64,000 nt of DNA, from NCBI GenBank assembly GCA_008828725.1, contig MEHQ01003078.1, positions 202,297-266,296 on the forward strand, written 5' to 3'. This document shows, one piece after another, positions 21,176-32,900 of this stretch (positions are counted from its first letter, which is position 1; each line of letters starts with the position of its first letter). The translations under genes and the position numbers were made by a program. Origin of the DNA: Saccharina japonica (Eukaryota; Sar; Phaeophyceae; Laminariales; Laminariaceae). The notes under the pieces are model-generated. The model was not told the DNA's origin and did no database searches. It saw nothing but the letters and a program-made list of their open reading frames with translations.

Positions 21176-24100
21176 TGTACCTGGTACGTAAGATACACTT
21201 GGCAAGCTTCTGGATTTTGACGGGTAGCTGGAAGATACCTCCTGATATTAATGACCAAACTGGAATTGCCAAGCTCAGCCACTGGCCGAGTTCCAAGGCA
21301 CAGGTTTTCTCCCAGCGAGTGAGTCCAATTTTATATGAGGGGAGTAGATCGGCAACTGCTGTTGTTGGCTGGGTCTACAGCAAGATCCGATAAGGTTTCA
21401 TTCCGCTTTCGTCGGACACTACAAACACCCACTGTATTTTGCATACGTAAGATACACCTATTAATAGCAAGCTTCTGGATTTTGAAGGATAACTGAAAGG
21501 GACCTGCTGGTGAAGATGTTGTTGACCAAACACGGGAACTCCGGACGGTGACAATTGACCCAGCTCCAAGGTAGGTTTGCGCCCTGCGACTGAGTCCAAT
21601 ATTTCACGAGGGGAGTAAATCGACACAGGGTTTTGCCCAGTTAATGAGTCTAATATTTGATGAAGCGAGGTCGGTAACTGACCTCTGGGCCTACAGCAAT
21701 AGCCGACATATGGTTCCATCCTGTTTCCGTCATACTTGAAAAGCACTCGTACGGTGGGTTTGTTCATACGTACCAGGTATAAAATACCTGTCAAGATCTT
21801 GGGTGTTGACGGATAGCTGAAAGATACCTGCCGACGGTTTTGACCCAACGGGCATTGCGGAGGTCAAACATCGGCCCAACTCCAAGCCATTGTTTTGCCC
21901 AGCGAGTGAGGCCGATATTCTATGAGGGGAGTGCTGTAGATCTACAACTGACCTCTGAGTCTACACCAGGAGCCGACATTGCTTCGTTTCGATTCCGTCG
22001 GGCACCACAAGTACCTGACGTATTTCCAGTAGGTATGATACACCTGGCAATACTCTGGGACTTTGACGGGTAGCTGAACGAAAACTGTTTTTGTTGTTGT
22101 TGACCCAGCGGTATTGCTCAAGGGCAACAAATGGCCCAGTTCTAAGCCAGGTGTTTGCCCAGTTAATGAGTGTGATATTTCATTAGGTAAGGTTGACAAC
22201 AGACCTACCTCTGGGTCTACAGAACGGGGCGACATATGGTTTCATGCTCCTTCTGTCGGACACCACAAACACCCGCTGTGTTATTCAATGTCATGTGCAA
22301 GATACACCTGGCCATATCTTTGACTTTGACGGGTAGCTGAAAGATACCTGCTTGCTGGTATTATTGACCCAACGGGAAATTGCCGGGGTCAGTATTAAGC
22401 CCAGCTCCACGTCAGGCTTTGGCTCCGCGAGTGGCTGCGATATTCTAGTTAGTGAAGTTATTATATACATATACTATGTCTGTGCATATCGCAAAACCAC
22501 AAAAATAATGCATAAACGTCCCAAAAGACTGCAAAAATATAGTGCAGTCACTTCGGAAAGTGTAGTAGATCGATAACCGTTGTCTGGATCTACACGAGCA
22601 GCCGATATGGTTTCATTCTACTTCCGTCGGACACCACAAACACATACCTGGTAGGTATTATTTTTACCTATGATACTCGTGGCAAGGTCTTGGGTTTTGA
22701 CGGGTGGCTGAAATATACGCGTGCTAATGTTGCTGACCGGACAAGAAAAGGCTATAATTGGACAAATTTCAAGCCACGTTTTCGCCCAGTTAGCGAGCCT
22801 GGTATTATATGAAGCGAAGTAGACAACTGACCTCTGGGTATTCAAGAAGGACCGACAAATATATGGTCTCATTTTGCTTCCGTCGGACACCACAAACACC
22901 TGAGGTATTATTAATACTTATACATGTATGATAGACCTGGCAAAATCTGGGATTTTGACGGGTAGCTGAACCACTGCTGCTGATTTTGTTAAACTGACCA
23001 ACGCTAATTGTCGAGGGCAACAAATGGCCCAGTTCCAAGCCATGTTTTAGCCCAATTATTGAGTCTGATATTCGATAAAGCAAGGTCGGCAACTGACCTC
23101 TGGGTCTACAGCAGGAGCCGATATGGTTTTATTCTGGTTTCGTCTGACACCACAAACAACCTGAGGTATCATTTATATGTGTGACACACGTGGCAACATC
23201 TTTGAGTTTGACGGATATCTGAAAGAAACCTGTTGGTGTTGTTGAACCAACGGTAATTGTCGAGTTCATCGAATGGCCCAGTTCCAAGCCAGGGTTTCGC
23301 CCAGTTATAGTAAGTCTGATAATCGACGAAGCGAGGTTGACAACTGACCTATGGGTCTACAGCTAGGGCCGACAAAGTATTTATCTTGCTTCCGTCGGAT
23401 TAAAAAAAACGCCTACGGTCTACGGTATGATCGATACGTATTACACACCTATTACTGTAGTAGCAAGATCTTGGATTGGACGGGTAGCTCAAAGAAACCT
23501 GCTGGTGATGATGTTGGTGACCAAACGGCGATACCCGCGGTCAATACTTGGCCCATCTCCGAGCCAGTAGGTTTCCACTCAGCGAGTGAGTCCGATATTC
23601 TGTGAGGGGAGTAGATCGAGAACTGACCTCTGAGCCGATATGGTTCCATGCTGCTGCCGTCGGGCACCACAAACAGGGCACCACAAACACCCCGGGGTAA
23701 TATTCATAGGTATGATACACCTGGCAAGCTCTGGGGTTTTGACGGGTAGCTGAACAATACCTGTTGATGATGTTGTATACCCAACGGTATTTGTCGAGGG
23801 CAGGAAACGGCCCAGTTCCATGTCATATTTTTGCCCAGTTAGTGAGACTGATAATCTATTTGGCGAGGTCGACAACTGACCTCTGGGTCTACACCACGGG
23901 GCGACTTACGGATACACCCTCCTTCCGTCTGACACCCCGAACACCGACTGTAATCTTCATATGAAATATACACTTGGCAAGATATCGGAATATGACGGGT
24001 AGCTGAAAGATACCTGCTGATGGTTTCAACCCAAAACATGAATTGTCGATATAAACATACATATTATATATTATACACCATTGGCCCAGCTCCAAGCCAG

Positions 24101-25126
24101 ATTTTCGCCTAGCGAGTGAGTCTGACATTCCGAGAGGGGAGTAGATCGACAAATGTTGTCTGTGTCTACCACATAAACATATACGAAGTATTGCTTCTTT
24201 CTGCTTCCGTTGGACACTATAAAGGTCTACATCATCCACTAGTTAGTGGCATAATCATGGATTTTGACAGGTAGCTGAACGAAACATGCGGATGTTGTTG
24301 ACCAAACAGGAATTGCCGAGGCCAACAATTGCTCGATTTCCAAGCCAGGTTTTCGACTAATTACTGAGCCTTACATTCGATGAAGCGATGTCGTGACAAC
24401 TGGCGTCCGGGTCTTCTAGAGAAAAGGCCGGCATATATGGTTTCATCCTGCTCCCGTCGGACACTCCAAACACATACATGCGGTGTTATTCATACGTATG
24501 CTACACCTGGTAAAATATCTTGGATCTTGACGGGTAGCTGAACTATACCTGCTGATGATCTGTACCCAACGGGAATTATTGCCGAGGTCAATAATCGGCC
24601 CAGCTCCAAGCCAGGGTTTTCGCCCAGCGAGTGATTCCGATATTCTGCGACGGGAGTAGATCGACAACCGACTTTTGGATCTACAGCAAGAGCCAAGAAG
24701 GTATAATTCTGCTCCCGTCGGACGCTACAACCACACACCATCCATACGTATGATAGTCGTGGCAATATCTTGGATATTGATGGGTAGCTGAAAGATACGG
24801 GATATACCTGCTAATAATGTTGTTTACCAAGCAGGAATTGCCGACGGCAGGATTGCCCCAGTTCCAAGCGTTGTTTTCGCACAGCAAGTAAGTGTGTCTG
24901 ATATATTCAATGAAGCGAGGTGGACAGCCGACCTGTGGGTCTGCAGCACGGGAAGAATTGCGGTTTCAACCTGCTTGCGTCTGACTTACAAAACACCCCG
25001 GTATTGTCCGTACGAAAGATACACCTGGTAAGATCTTGGATTTCGACGGGTAGCTGGAAGAGACCTGCTGATTATGTTTTTGACCCAACGGGAATTGCGG
25101 AGGAGGTAAATAATTGGCCAGTTCCA
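21176..25126 (-). repeat. ~260-bp satellite array, central block part 1
   Basis: About 15 monomers in the opposite orientation to 1-2985 (ttttgacgggtagctgaaag, cgtcggacaccacaaac, cgacaactgacctctgggtc). The two monomer types alternate for long stretches: ...agcgagtgagtccgatattc... and ...agttagtgagtctgatattc.... This suggests a dimeric higher-order unit near 520 bp. Confidence 0.9.
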
Positions 25127-25280
25127 CTTTTATTTCAGTATACCTTTTTTGGGTAAGTTAGCCTGTGACCACGGGAATCGACCGTGTCAAGTGTTGGATT
25201 AGTACGGACAGATGGAGGTACTGGATAGAGAGACCGGCACGGTTTTTAATGTGAAGACAACAACAACAACAACAACAACA
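25127..25280 (+). mobile_element. Severely 5'-truncated LINE end inside the satellite
   Basis: About 154 bases (cttttatttcagtatacc ... taatgtgaagac then (AAC)n) match the 3' end of the LINE at 57617-57800. It interrupts a satellite monomer between ggccagttcca and agccagg. The junction sequence gttcca is shared by the monomer and the LINE, which fits microhomology at a 5'-truncated insertion. Confidence 0.7.
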
Positions 25281-25430
25281 AGCCAGGCTTTCGTCCAGCA
25301 AGTGAGGCCGATACTCTGTGAGGGCAGTAGATCGGCAACTGTTGGCTGGGGCAGACTCTGCAGCAGGATGTAATATGATGGTTGAAGTATGCTCCCGTCG
25401 GACACTACAAGCACATACCATAATAATTAA
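25281..25430 (-). repeat. Satellite monomer remnant after LINE insertion
   Basis: The interrupted monomer resumes (agccaggctttcgtccagc ... cgtcggacactacaagcac), then ends at low-complexity AT-rich sequence. Confidence 0.8.
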
Positions 25431-26774
25431 ATTTAAAATTCGAGAAACGAAGAACAACACTTTCCAGGAAGAACAAGAGTTTTAGGAAAGAGAAGCGCCT
25501 CAAAGCAGGACACCCGAGCTCCGAAGAGGAGAGAGTCAGTAAATTGATGGACTGCTTATAGTTTCTCACATAATATATCGCGTTCGGTATGGCTGCCCAC
25601 TATAGATTCTCACACTGTTGCAGAAGAATCGATTTTTTTTATGACTTCCTCGGCAACAAGGTATCTTTCAAATGTTGCATCAAGAAACTGATCTCGTTGT
25701 TTGTAGCTCTTCTCGATTCTATAAATAGAAAGCGGGTAGAGCCATCCACATCTGTTTCAAGCATATCGGCACGGCTACCGACAATCGTTCGGGTCTCACA
25801 AGCCTCGAAAGAGGACACACCTACCCCTGTCCTCTGTAGCAGATGCGACAGACAGCGTCGTTCAAAAAAACAAAAATCACGGTATGAGCAAGCCTCACCG
25901 TTTATGTAGGTATCTATCCCTGTGTTTCTATGCACTGCTGCTGCTGCTGTGCTGCAAGCAGAGCAGCAGCAAACGCCCAACTATATACCTGTAGCCGCAT
26001 GCGTGCATGCATGCACAAAACCATGCCCCGCTCCCTGAAGTACGATAGATAGTGTCAGATCTATCGCAGAGTGCCGCAAGCAGCTCATGTATACAACGTG
26101 AGCGGCACGCATCGCGTGGTGCACACTGACTGCTGCTGCGTACATGAACGAGCAATCAGTTGTAGGTACTCGGTATACGTATGCGGAGATGATGCCGTTG
26201 AGATATACCGTGATGTTTCTGTCTGCTGTGAGCACAGAGTGTTCTCGAATTATACACTTCTATGCGCAAGCTTTACGGATGCGCGTCTTGTGGCATACTA
26301 CAACACTGCTGCTGTGGCTAGTTGCTGCTATACTGCTGCTGCTGCTGATGCTGCCGTAGCTGCTTTGCTGGTATTCGTGCTACTTCGCTGCCTGCTCTGC
26401 CGATGCGGTTGAATTTTCACCAGCGAAATTATTCTCTTTCTAATAATTTGCTGTGTCGGGATTTCAGAACGCTCAGTCCGACGAAAACAAACCCAACTCC
26501 GTCCACACTAAAAACGTGAATGGGCCTGCAGTCAATCAGGAGGTACAGGAACAGAGTGCAATGGTAGGTGCAGGCAAGCTGTATTTCGAGCTACATAGTA
26601 CGTAGCGAGCTGCAGGTCGAGTCACTCATCAAGTGTTCGAAGATGGCTACGATCATACGAAATTCAGATATGATATCGTATGTCATGACTGAAAGTGTCA
26701 CTCGAAGATTTAAGATCCATTCGGCATTTTCGTGATATCCTTGTTCCTTTTGAAATATTTTGTTCTTCGTTTCA
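25431..26774. other. Unique centre of the palindrome; weak open frames only
   Basis: This 1.3-kb stretch has no copy elsewhere in the window. It contains CTG/GCT-rich patches (about 25935-25975, 26300-26360). Frame 25589-25909 (+, 106 codons) has a basic, cysteine-containing end and could be an exon or small gene. Frame 26071-26412 (+, 113 codons) is alanine/cysteine-rich low complexity. Neither is recognised. Confidence 0.4.
25589..25909 (+). CDS. Unrecognised 106-codon frame in the non-duplicated centre
   Basis: It opens MAAHYRFSHCCRRIDF and ends in a basic stretch (CDRQRRSKKQKSR). It lies in single-copy sequence between two satellite arrays, so it is not a repeat shadow. There are no known domain, signal peptide or splice signals I can rely on. 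It may be chance; listed because it is the longest frame in the unique centre with ordinary composition. Confidence 0.18.
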   Translation: MAAHYRFSHCCRRIDFFYDFLGNKVSFKCCIKKLISLFVALLDSINRKRVEPSTSVSSISARLPTIVRVSQASKEDTPTPVLCSRCDRQRRSKKQKSRYEQASPFM

Positions 26775-28440
26775 CGAATATCATGTGGCAAGATATTGGG
26801 TTTTGACGGGTAGCTAAAATATACCTGCCGATGGTTTTGACCCAACGGGAATTGCGGAGGTCAACCATTGGCCCAGCTCCAAGCCAGGGCTTCGTCCAGC
26901 GAGCGAGGCCGATGTTCTGTGAGGGGAGTATATCGACAACTGTTGCCTAGGTCAACAGCAGGATGCTATGCTATATGGTTTCATTCAGCTTCCTCCGTCG
27001 GACACTATAAACACATACCATTCGTACGTATGATACTCGTGGCAAGACGTTGGATTTTGACGGGTAGCTGAAAGATACCTGCTGATGATGTGGTATAGAC
27101 CAAACGGGAAATAACGAGGGCATCGTACTGGTTTTAAGCCAGGTGGTTGCCCAGATAGGCAGTCTGATATTCGATGAAACGAGGTCGACAACTGACCTCT
27201 GGCGGGTCTTCAGCGACGACATTGACTTTTAGCCTGCTTGCGTCGGACTTGAAACTACCTACAGTATTATGAAGACGTATAAACGACCTTGCTTAATCTT
27301 GAATTTTGACGAGTACTGAAATGTACCTGCTGATGATTTTGATCCAACGGGAATTGCCGAGGTTAACAATTGCCCCAGCTTCCAGCCAGGGTTTTGCCCA
27401 GCGAGTGATTTCGATATTCTGCGAGGGGAGTAGATCGATAACCGACCTCTGGGTCTACAGCAGGATGTGATATGGTTTTACGCTGCTTCCGTCGGATGCT
27501 ACAAACACATACCGTTCATACGACGTATGGTACTCGTGGTAAGAAACTGGGTATTGACGTGTAGCTGAAAAGTACCTGCTGATGTTTACCGAACGAGAAT
27601 CGCCGACGGCATAATTGCCCCAGTTCCAAGCCTGATGTTCGCCCAGTTAGTGAGTCTGGTAATCGGCGAAGCGAGGTCGACAACTGACCTCTGGATCTAC
27701 AGTACGGGGCGAATTGCGGTGTCAACCTGCTTGCTTGTTGCACTTGGAAAACGCCTACCTGGTACCGTATTATTCATACAAAATGTACGGCTGGCAAGAT
27801 CTTGGATTTTGACGTGTAGCTGAAATAAACCTGCTAATGTTTTTCACCCAACGGGAATTGCGGAGGTCAATAATCGGCCCAAGCCAGGCTTTCGATCACG
27901 GAGTGATGCCGGTATTCAGTGAAGAGGGTCTATCGACAGCTGATCTCTACTGTAGGTCTACAGCAGGAGCCAATATTGTTTCATTCTGATCCCGCCGGAC
28001 GCTACAAACACATAAAATTCAAGCGTATGATACACCTGGCAAGATGTTGGACTTTGACGGGTAGCTGCAAGATAGTTGCTGATTTTATAGCCCCAACGGG
28101 AATTGCCGAGGTCAATAATTGGCCCAGCCAAGACGGGCTTTTCCCCAGCGAGCGAGTCGGAATGCCAATAGGCGAGGTAGACAACTGACCTCTGGGTCTA
28201 CAGCAAGAGCCGGCATATGGGTTCATCCTGCTTCCGTCGGACACCACTAACACCGACTGTATCATCCATAACGTAAAATACACCTGGCAATATCTTGGTT
28301 TTTGACCGGTAGCCGAAGATATCTGCTGATGTTATTGGCGTATTGGGAATAGCCGAGGTCAACAATTTTTGTGGCTTCAAGCTAGGTTTTCGCCCAGCGA
28401 GTGAGTCCGATATTCCATGAGGGGATTACATCGACAGGTG
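26775..28440 (-). repeat. ~260-bp satellite array, central block part 2
   Basis: Same family and orientation as 21176-25126, about six to seven monomers, ending at the boundary with block Y. It corresponds to 57801-60250 in the second X block. Confidence 0.88.
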
Positions 28441-28849
28441 TTTGTCGTGAATCATATATGACATTAAAACTCCCGACTCACGAATAAAGACCTCACCAAT
28501 CGGGATTTTATTTGTCCGTTAGGAAGTACCCTAAATGTTGATCTTGCCATTTCCCGTTGGGTCAACAAAATCAGCAGGTGTCTTTCGTCTACCCGTCAAA
28601 GTCCAATGTCTTGCCACGAGTGTCATGCGCATTAATAGAGGCTTGAACTGGTCAACCGATGCATAATTAAGTCAAATTTGCCCTTGGCATATAGAGACCC
28701 ACAGGTCCCGCTCTATACCCTACCAGACTCATTAGCTTGGCGTGTGCCACATGAGGGAGCAAGCCCATGCATCGGATACATGTATCATTCCGTATTGTAT
28801 TTATAGCATCTTCTTCCATCTAAACTACAGTAGAGTATCGTCCCCCCCA

Positions 28850-29168
28850 CTTCTCCAACTGTTTTTTTTTAATCCTCAACTCTCTCTTTCTTTTGTACCT
28901 GTAGCTCCGATCCGGGGTCACATAGCCGGCATTCCAGCCCTCCCCCTCTATACGCGAAGTGCCTCCAAGTTATACCGCGAAACTAGTTGAGCATTTCCTT
29001 CCCTAGTCGACTCGCTTGGGGCCACGAACGCTGCCAATCGCTATCTGCTGCCAACAGTAAACTGTTCCAGAAACAACAAAGGAATTTGGTGGGACTCGAG
29101 CCCACGCAATCTACCTTACTGGTCACGAGCTTAAACCACTATCAACAGTCAGCCGGGGCGACCGGCTG
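28850..29168 (-). mobile_element. tRNA-derived SINE in block Y, copy 1
   Basis: On the minus strand the head reads ccggtcgccccggctg, a gtggtttaagctc A-box-like stretch and a T-arm-like gtgggctcgagtcccacc (29088-29105). The body with tgaccccggatcgg follows. The same head start as in the 20374 copy ties them to one family. Confidence 0.7.
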
Positions 29169-29199
29169 CATACATACTTCGGGGTATGCATACTTTTTT

Positions 29200-29378
29200 T
29201 ATATCACGAAGTGAACGTGCTTGGCTTTGTCGGCCGTTTCGACGGCTCCGGGTATCAGAGATTGGGAGATTGTCACTGGGACTTCGACTAGGTCGAATTC
29301 TTCGACAGAGCCCTGGCCTGCAGAACCGCGGGAACGAGGTGGGTACGAACCAGAGGGGGGCGGTTCAGGCATGAAGCT
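29200..29378 (-). pseudogene. Exon-like fragment in block Y, copy 1
   Basis: On the minus strand a frame reads from a proline-rich start (MPEPPPSGSYPP) through VEEFDLVEVPVTISQ to ETADKAKH. The second copy (61005-61180) keeps this frame with several substitutions. It may be a fossil exon. I do not recognise it. Confidence 0.25.
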
Positions 29379-30061
29379 TGATTGCTGCGTCTGGTGGTGG
29401 TGTCGTCAGGTTCTGGCGCTCGTGAGAATGGTTTGTCAGTGGTTGGTCTAGGAGGAGTCTGTCACATCTCTTGAGGGTGCCTAGCCTGCTATGTTGGGCT
29501 GCTACTGTAGTGTGATACAGTGGTATAGTGTAGTTTCGTGTCTGGTGCTCGTAGCACAGTGTATATTGCGTTAGTAGTGGATTTAGTGCGCGCTAGTGCA
29601 ACTATACGCTAACTGACCCGAGGCAAGGGAATCGCTTGTATCTCAACACGAAATACAAGTATAGCGGAAATATCCGTAGTCTGGGGACAAGGGTACGAGA
29701 GCCCCGTTAAGTGGCCCCTTCGGGCAAAACATAGAAGAACACTAACTGAAGGCTTTTGAACAAAACGCCAATCCGTTTTTCTTTTCAGTTCCAACATTAC
29801 TTCTGGAGCAACTTCGACCTTTCATGATCACCCCGGACTAGCGCTCGAACCTTCTCTTCGGCAGTTTAAGATAGCGTAGGTCATAGGAAATATGTTTGTG
29901 CCAGCCGCCGGATTGACCCGACGCCTTGTTCACCACGCAAATTTCCTCTCAATCCAAAACAAACTCCCCATACTTCTGCCATATACCCGTAATAGACGAG
30001 TTTTTTTAGAAGTTTGGCAGGCTGCTGGTACTGTTCCCTCTCAGATTTCTCTCGGCAACGC

Positions 30062-30326
30062 CGAGCACTACAATATTTAGTAGGTGAACCTACCGGGGCC
30101 TCATATTTGACCATCCGCGGCATCCTACGCGGCCACAGCAGACTGTAGATACCGAAAAGGAGCTCTGGAATGATACAAATTCTAGCTGCTGAGTAATCTC
30201 GTTTCTTGACACCACACAGCAATGCCTGCCCTTTTCCTTGCAGATCTAAGGGCCCCGACACCTCCCAGAGACCATAAGAAACACGCTATACGTTGGTCAG
30301 GAGATGGTCCAAGGCCCAGTGATGGG
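30062..30326 (+). pseudogene. Degenerate exon-like pair in block Y, copy 1
   Basis: Compared with copy 2 (61835-62110), the frame around VGEPTGASYLTIRGI acquires a TAG and the following exon-like piece (acceptor ccttttccttgcag) starts atctaa. The GT after its end is changed to CT. If copy 2 is coding, this one is dead. Confidence 0.25.
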
Positions 30327-30938
30327 AGCTATGCCGTGTTCAGTGAGGTTTCATGATTTTTCGTTATTGTACCATAAATAGTATTTACTGCTGCAATAAG
30401 AAAGCGAAACAATGAGTTTTTTTACAGGAAGTCAAGGAAGGGCACACAAAAAAAAACAAAAATCGACACCCCACTTTTATTTTTGAGTCCTGAAGGTGGG
30501 GGAGGATACTACAAGAAAGGGAAAACAAATTGGAAACAAGCATGTCCTATTTAGCTTCTGACGAAAGGCCCAACCCGTTACTCGTACTCGTATATACGTA
30601 CTTTGTTTTCAATTCCGACACGATGGCGACATGTGGCTCGGTTTTCTCTTCTTTTTTTTTTCGTGTACCCCTCTTGTTTCGTTTGTTTGGCCGAAGGGGC
30701 CCCTTAAGAGATCAACCCAATACTACAGGTTCTGATTACGACAGACGACAATAACGAGGGCAATAAGGAATAATATTTGGTCTCTCCAGTGGTTCTTGTT
30801 ATCTCGGGGAATGCTTATATGGGAGTGACCAACGTTGTGAAGATGCTTGATGATGCTGCACATCGTCTCATGACAAACACAAACACTATAACAATTCCTT
30901 TTCGTTTTGGTTTATTGCCTCGGTTTTTCCCATATTTC

Positions 30939-30954
30939 GGGGGGGGGGGGGGGG
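30939..30954 (+). repeat. G homopolymer tract
   Basis: About 16 G residues, followed by cgtactcacttgttgctcg. That sequence also flanks the intron-1 minisatellite of the cysteine-rich genes (38765, 13385 reversed) and recurs at 62240. Confidence 0.9.
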
Positions 30955-31560
30955 CGTACTCACTTGTTGCTCGCCTTAGTCATTTGACTATTTCGGGGGT
31001 GGGTGTTTTTGCGTGATCAATGTTGAAGATCATGCTGCCTGCAAATTGTTGATGTAAACTAGGATGGTAAACGCATAAAAACATCATAATAAAATGAGCA
31101 ATGCCGCGATATAATCGTAGGGGTGTGGCGGCAAACACATAATCCTTACCACTCTGACCCGGAATATGAGGACATTTTGTATATTAACATTTAATTGAAA
31201 TGGTCCTTATATTTCGGATTATAGTGGTATAGGGGCGGTGCCTTACTCCCTGAGCTCCTCGCATGGAGAGCTCAATATCTCACCCAAAACACTATACTAC
31301 TGTACATACTTCGAATATGTTGATTTACGCAACCCGACCAGCATTTGTATGCGCTGTATGCGCGAGTCCTAAACAATAAATATGATTGAAAGTATCATAC
31401 TACGTAGCCGGTAGTTGCTTACGCAAGGAGCCCGATCGGCCAAAAACTATTGAGCCAAAACGTGGTATGTACCTCTACTACAGTACCGTGGGGCGAGTTA
31501 ACTGTATTATCAAGGGGGACCATAGTAAATGCGACCAAATATTTAGAGTAAAAAAAGGTA

Positions 31561-32190
31561 AATACGTAGGTTTTCGGGTATACCGTAGGTCCTGTTTGCT
31601 ATTGTCCCCCGTAATATTATTGCTCTATTTGCCATCTGGCAATGTGCAGCTCTTCTTGTTTCAGTCATACCATCCACGTAGTAGGTATACCTAGCAATCA
31701 CCCCCGAATACTTGGCAAACGTATACCAGTAATGCAATCCCCCTTATGAATGCCTTTACCTGTACTCCTGACTGGCGTTTCGCTTTGAATTACTGTAAAA
31801 TCTTAAACGGTGACCAATATATATATAGGAAAAAGGCCCAAACTAGGTAAGTCGGATAACATAATATGATATGTGGCAGGTATACGAGTATACTAAGAAG
31901 ACACGTACTGCTACGACAAACCAGCGCTAAGCAAAAAGCAGGCTGATGCTTTCAAGAGAACAATACATTCGGGAGACTTTATACTGAACGTAATCTATAG
32001 AACCCCAACCGGCGCCGGCAATCTTGTTACTAACGATGTGTCCTACCGTATGAAATGTAGAGTACTCTACATTTTTGCTTCAAAAGTTTAGCGTGGACGA
32101 GGGATACGATAGCAAGAAGGGACTACGTGTGGGATAAAGAGGGAAGGGGCAAAGTGCGCGACAAAACTAAATACAACAGCGTCAGAAGAA
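31561..32190. other. Inner end of right arm (Z')
   Basis: Aligns in inverted orientation with 19800-20370 (gccatctggcaatgtgcagc, cttcttgtttcagtcatacc). No gene is seen. Confidence 0.55.
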
Positions 32191-32292
32191 TCAGCGGGTA
32201 TGAGTGGTACTACGGCGACGCGACGAGGTATGAATGGTCTGACTGGTATACTACAGTAGTACCTCTGCAGTCAGACTACCGAACTCCGCTGG
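32191..32292. other. Imperfect hairpin, conserved in both arms (right)
   Basis: Outer arms tcagcgg / ccgctgg and inner arms ggtctgactgg / cagtcagacta are present. Its spacer sequence differs from the left copy while the arms are kept. Confidence 0.5.
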
Positions 32293-32689
32293 TTTTTCTT
32301 ACGCCTAATGATTGTGTGGTTAAGCACAAAGGTACGCACAGCGCCAGTCCGTGAAACATAGGAGCAATCACACCTGTGGCTACGAGTAATACAAATATTC
32401 AGTACAGGATGCTTGATACTACTGTATTATAACAAGAGACAGGAAAGCTGGTCTTGTTCCGCTGGCCCACTGCTGGTCAGTCCGGACTGGATTTCGTATC
32501 TGGGAATAGGTAATTCTGCACTATATAACCACCATAAATGCAGCTGAACGACTACCGAAATTATCTTGGGCCGGTCAGTGTTAGCCTGTGGCTCTCTCAG
32601 CGTGCGCTCTCCTAGTATATATAATACATATTTCATGGTTCCAAGGGAATACTGTTGATATTCGGTAGTGTACACCGTTACCGGGGGCA
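32293..32689. other. Intergenic, right arm
   Basis: Aligns partly with 18600-19700 but lacks the tandem duplicate found there. No gene is recognised. Confidence 0.45.
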
Positions 32690-32900
32690 TAGTTGGTGGG
32701 CGTACCGAACTTACCAAAGTGTCGGTTAACCGGTATTCAAAAAGTGCCGAACTTTACGAAGTTGTTGGCTAGGGTGTCGAGCCCGGTACCGAGCAAATAT
32801 AAAAAGTGCCGACCTTATCGAAGAAGTGTCGCGTACCGGTATTGAAAAAATGTCCCAACTTACCAAAACGGTATCGAAGCCGTACCGAACTTATACCGCT
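32690..32900. repeat. accgaacttaccaaagtg minisatellite, right arm
   Basis: Inverted counterpart of 18290-18560, with recurring accgaacttacc and gtgtcg motifs. Confidence 0.65.

Larger units (their letters stand above)
28441..31560. repeat. Block Y, copy 1 (direct repeat of 60251-63830)
   Basis: Collinear with the second copy at an offset of about 31.8-32.3 kb, with indels. It contains a SINE (28850-29168), exon-like fragments on both strands, G-tracts and relatives of the 246-bp TIR element. No intact gene is visible. Confidence 0.75.

Noticed and set aside
21176..28440. CRISPR array
   Set aside because: Units are ~260 bp with diverged whole monomers, not short identical repeats with unique spacers, and the DNA is eukaryotic.
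29080..29165. Possible tRNA gene (minus strand)
   Set aside because: The T-arm is good but the acceptor and anticodon stems do not close and the second copy has a 12-base insertion; a SINE body follows directly.
29881..30261. 126-codon minus-strand frame in block Y
   Set aside because: The direct-repeat copy changes frame part-way; no family resemblance.
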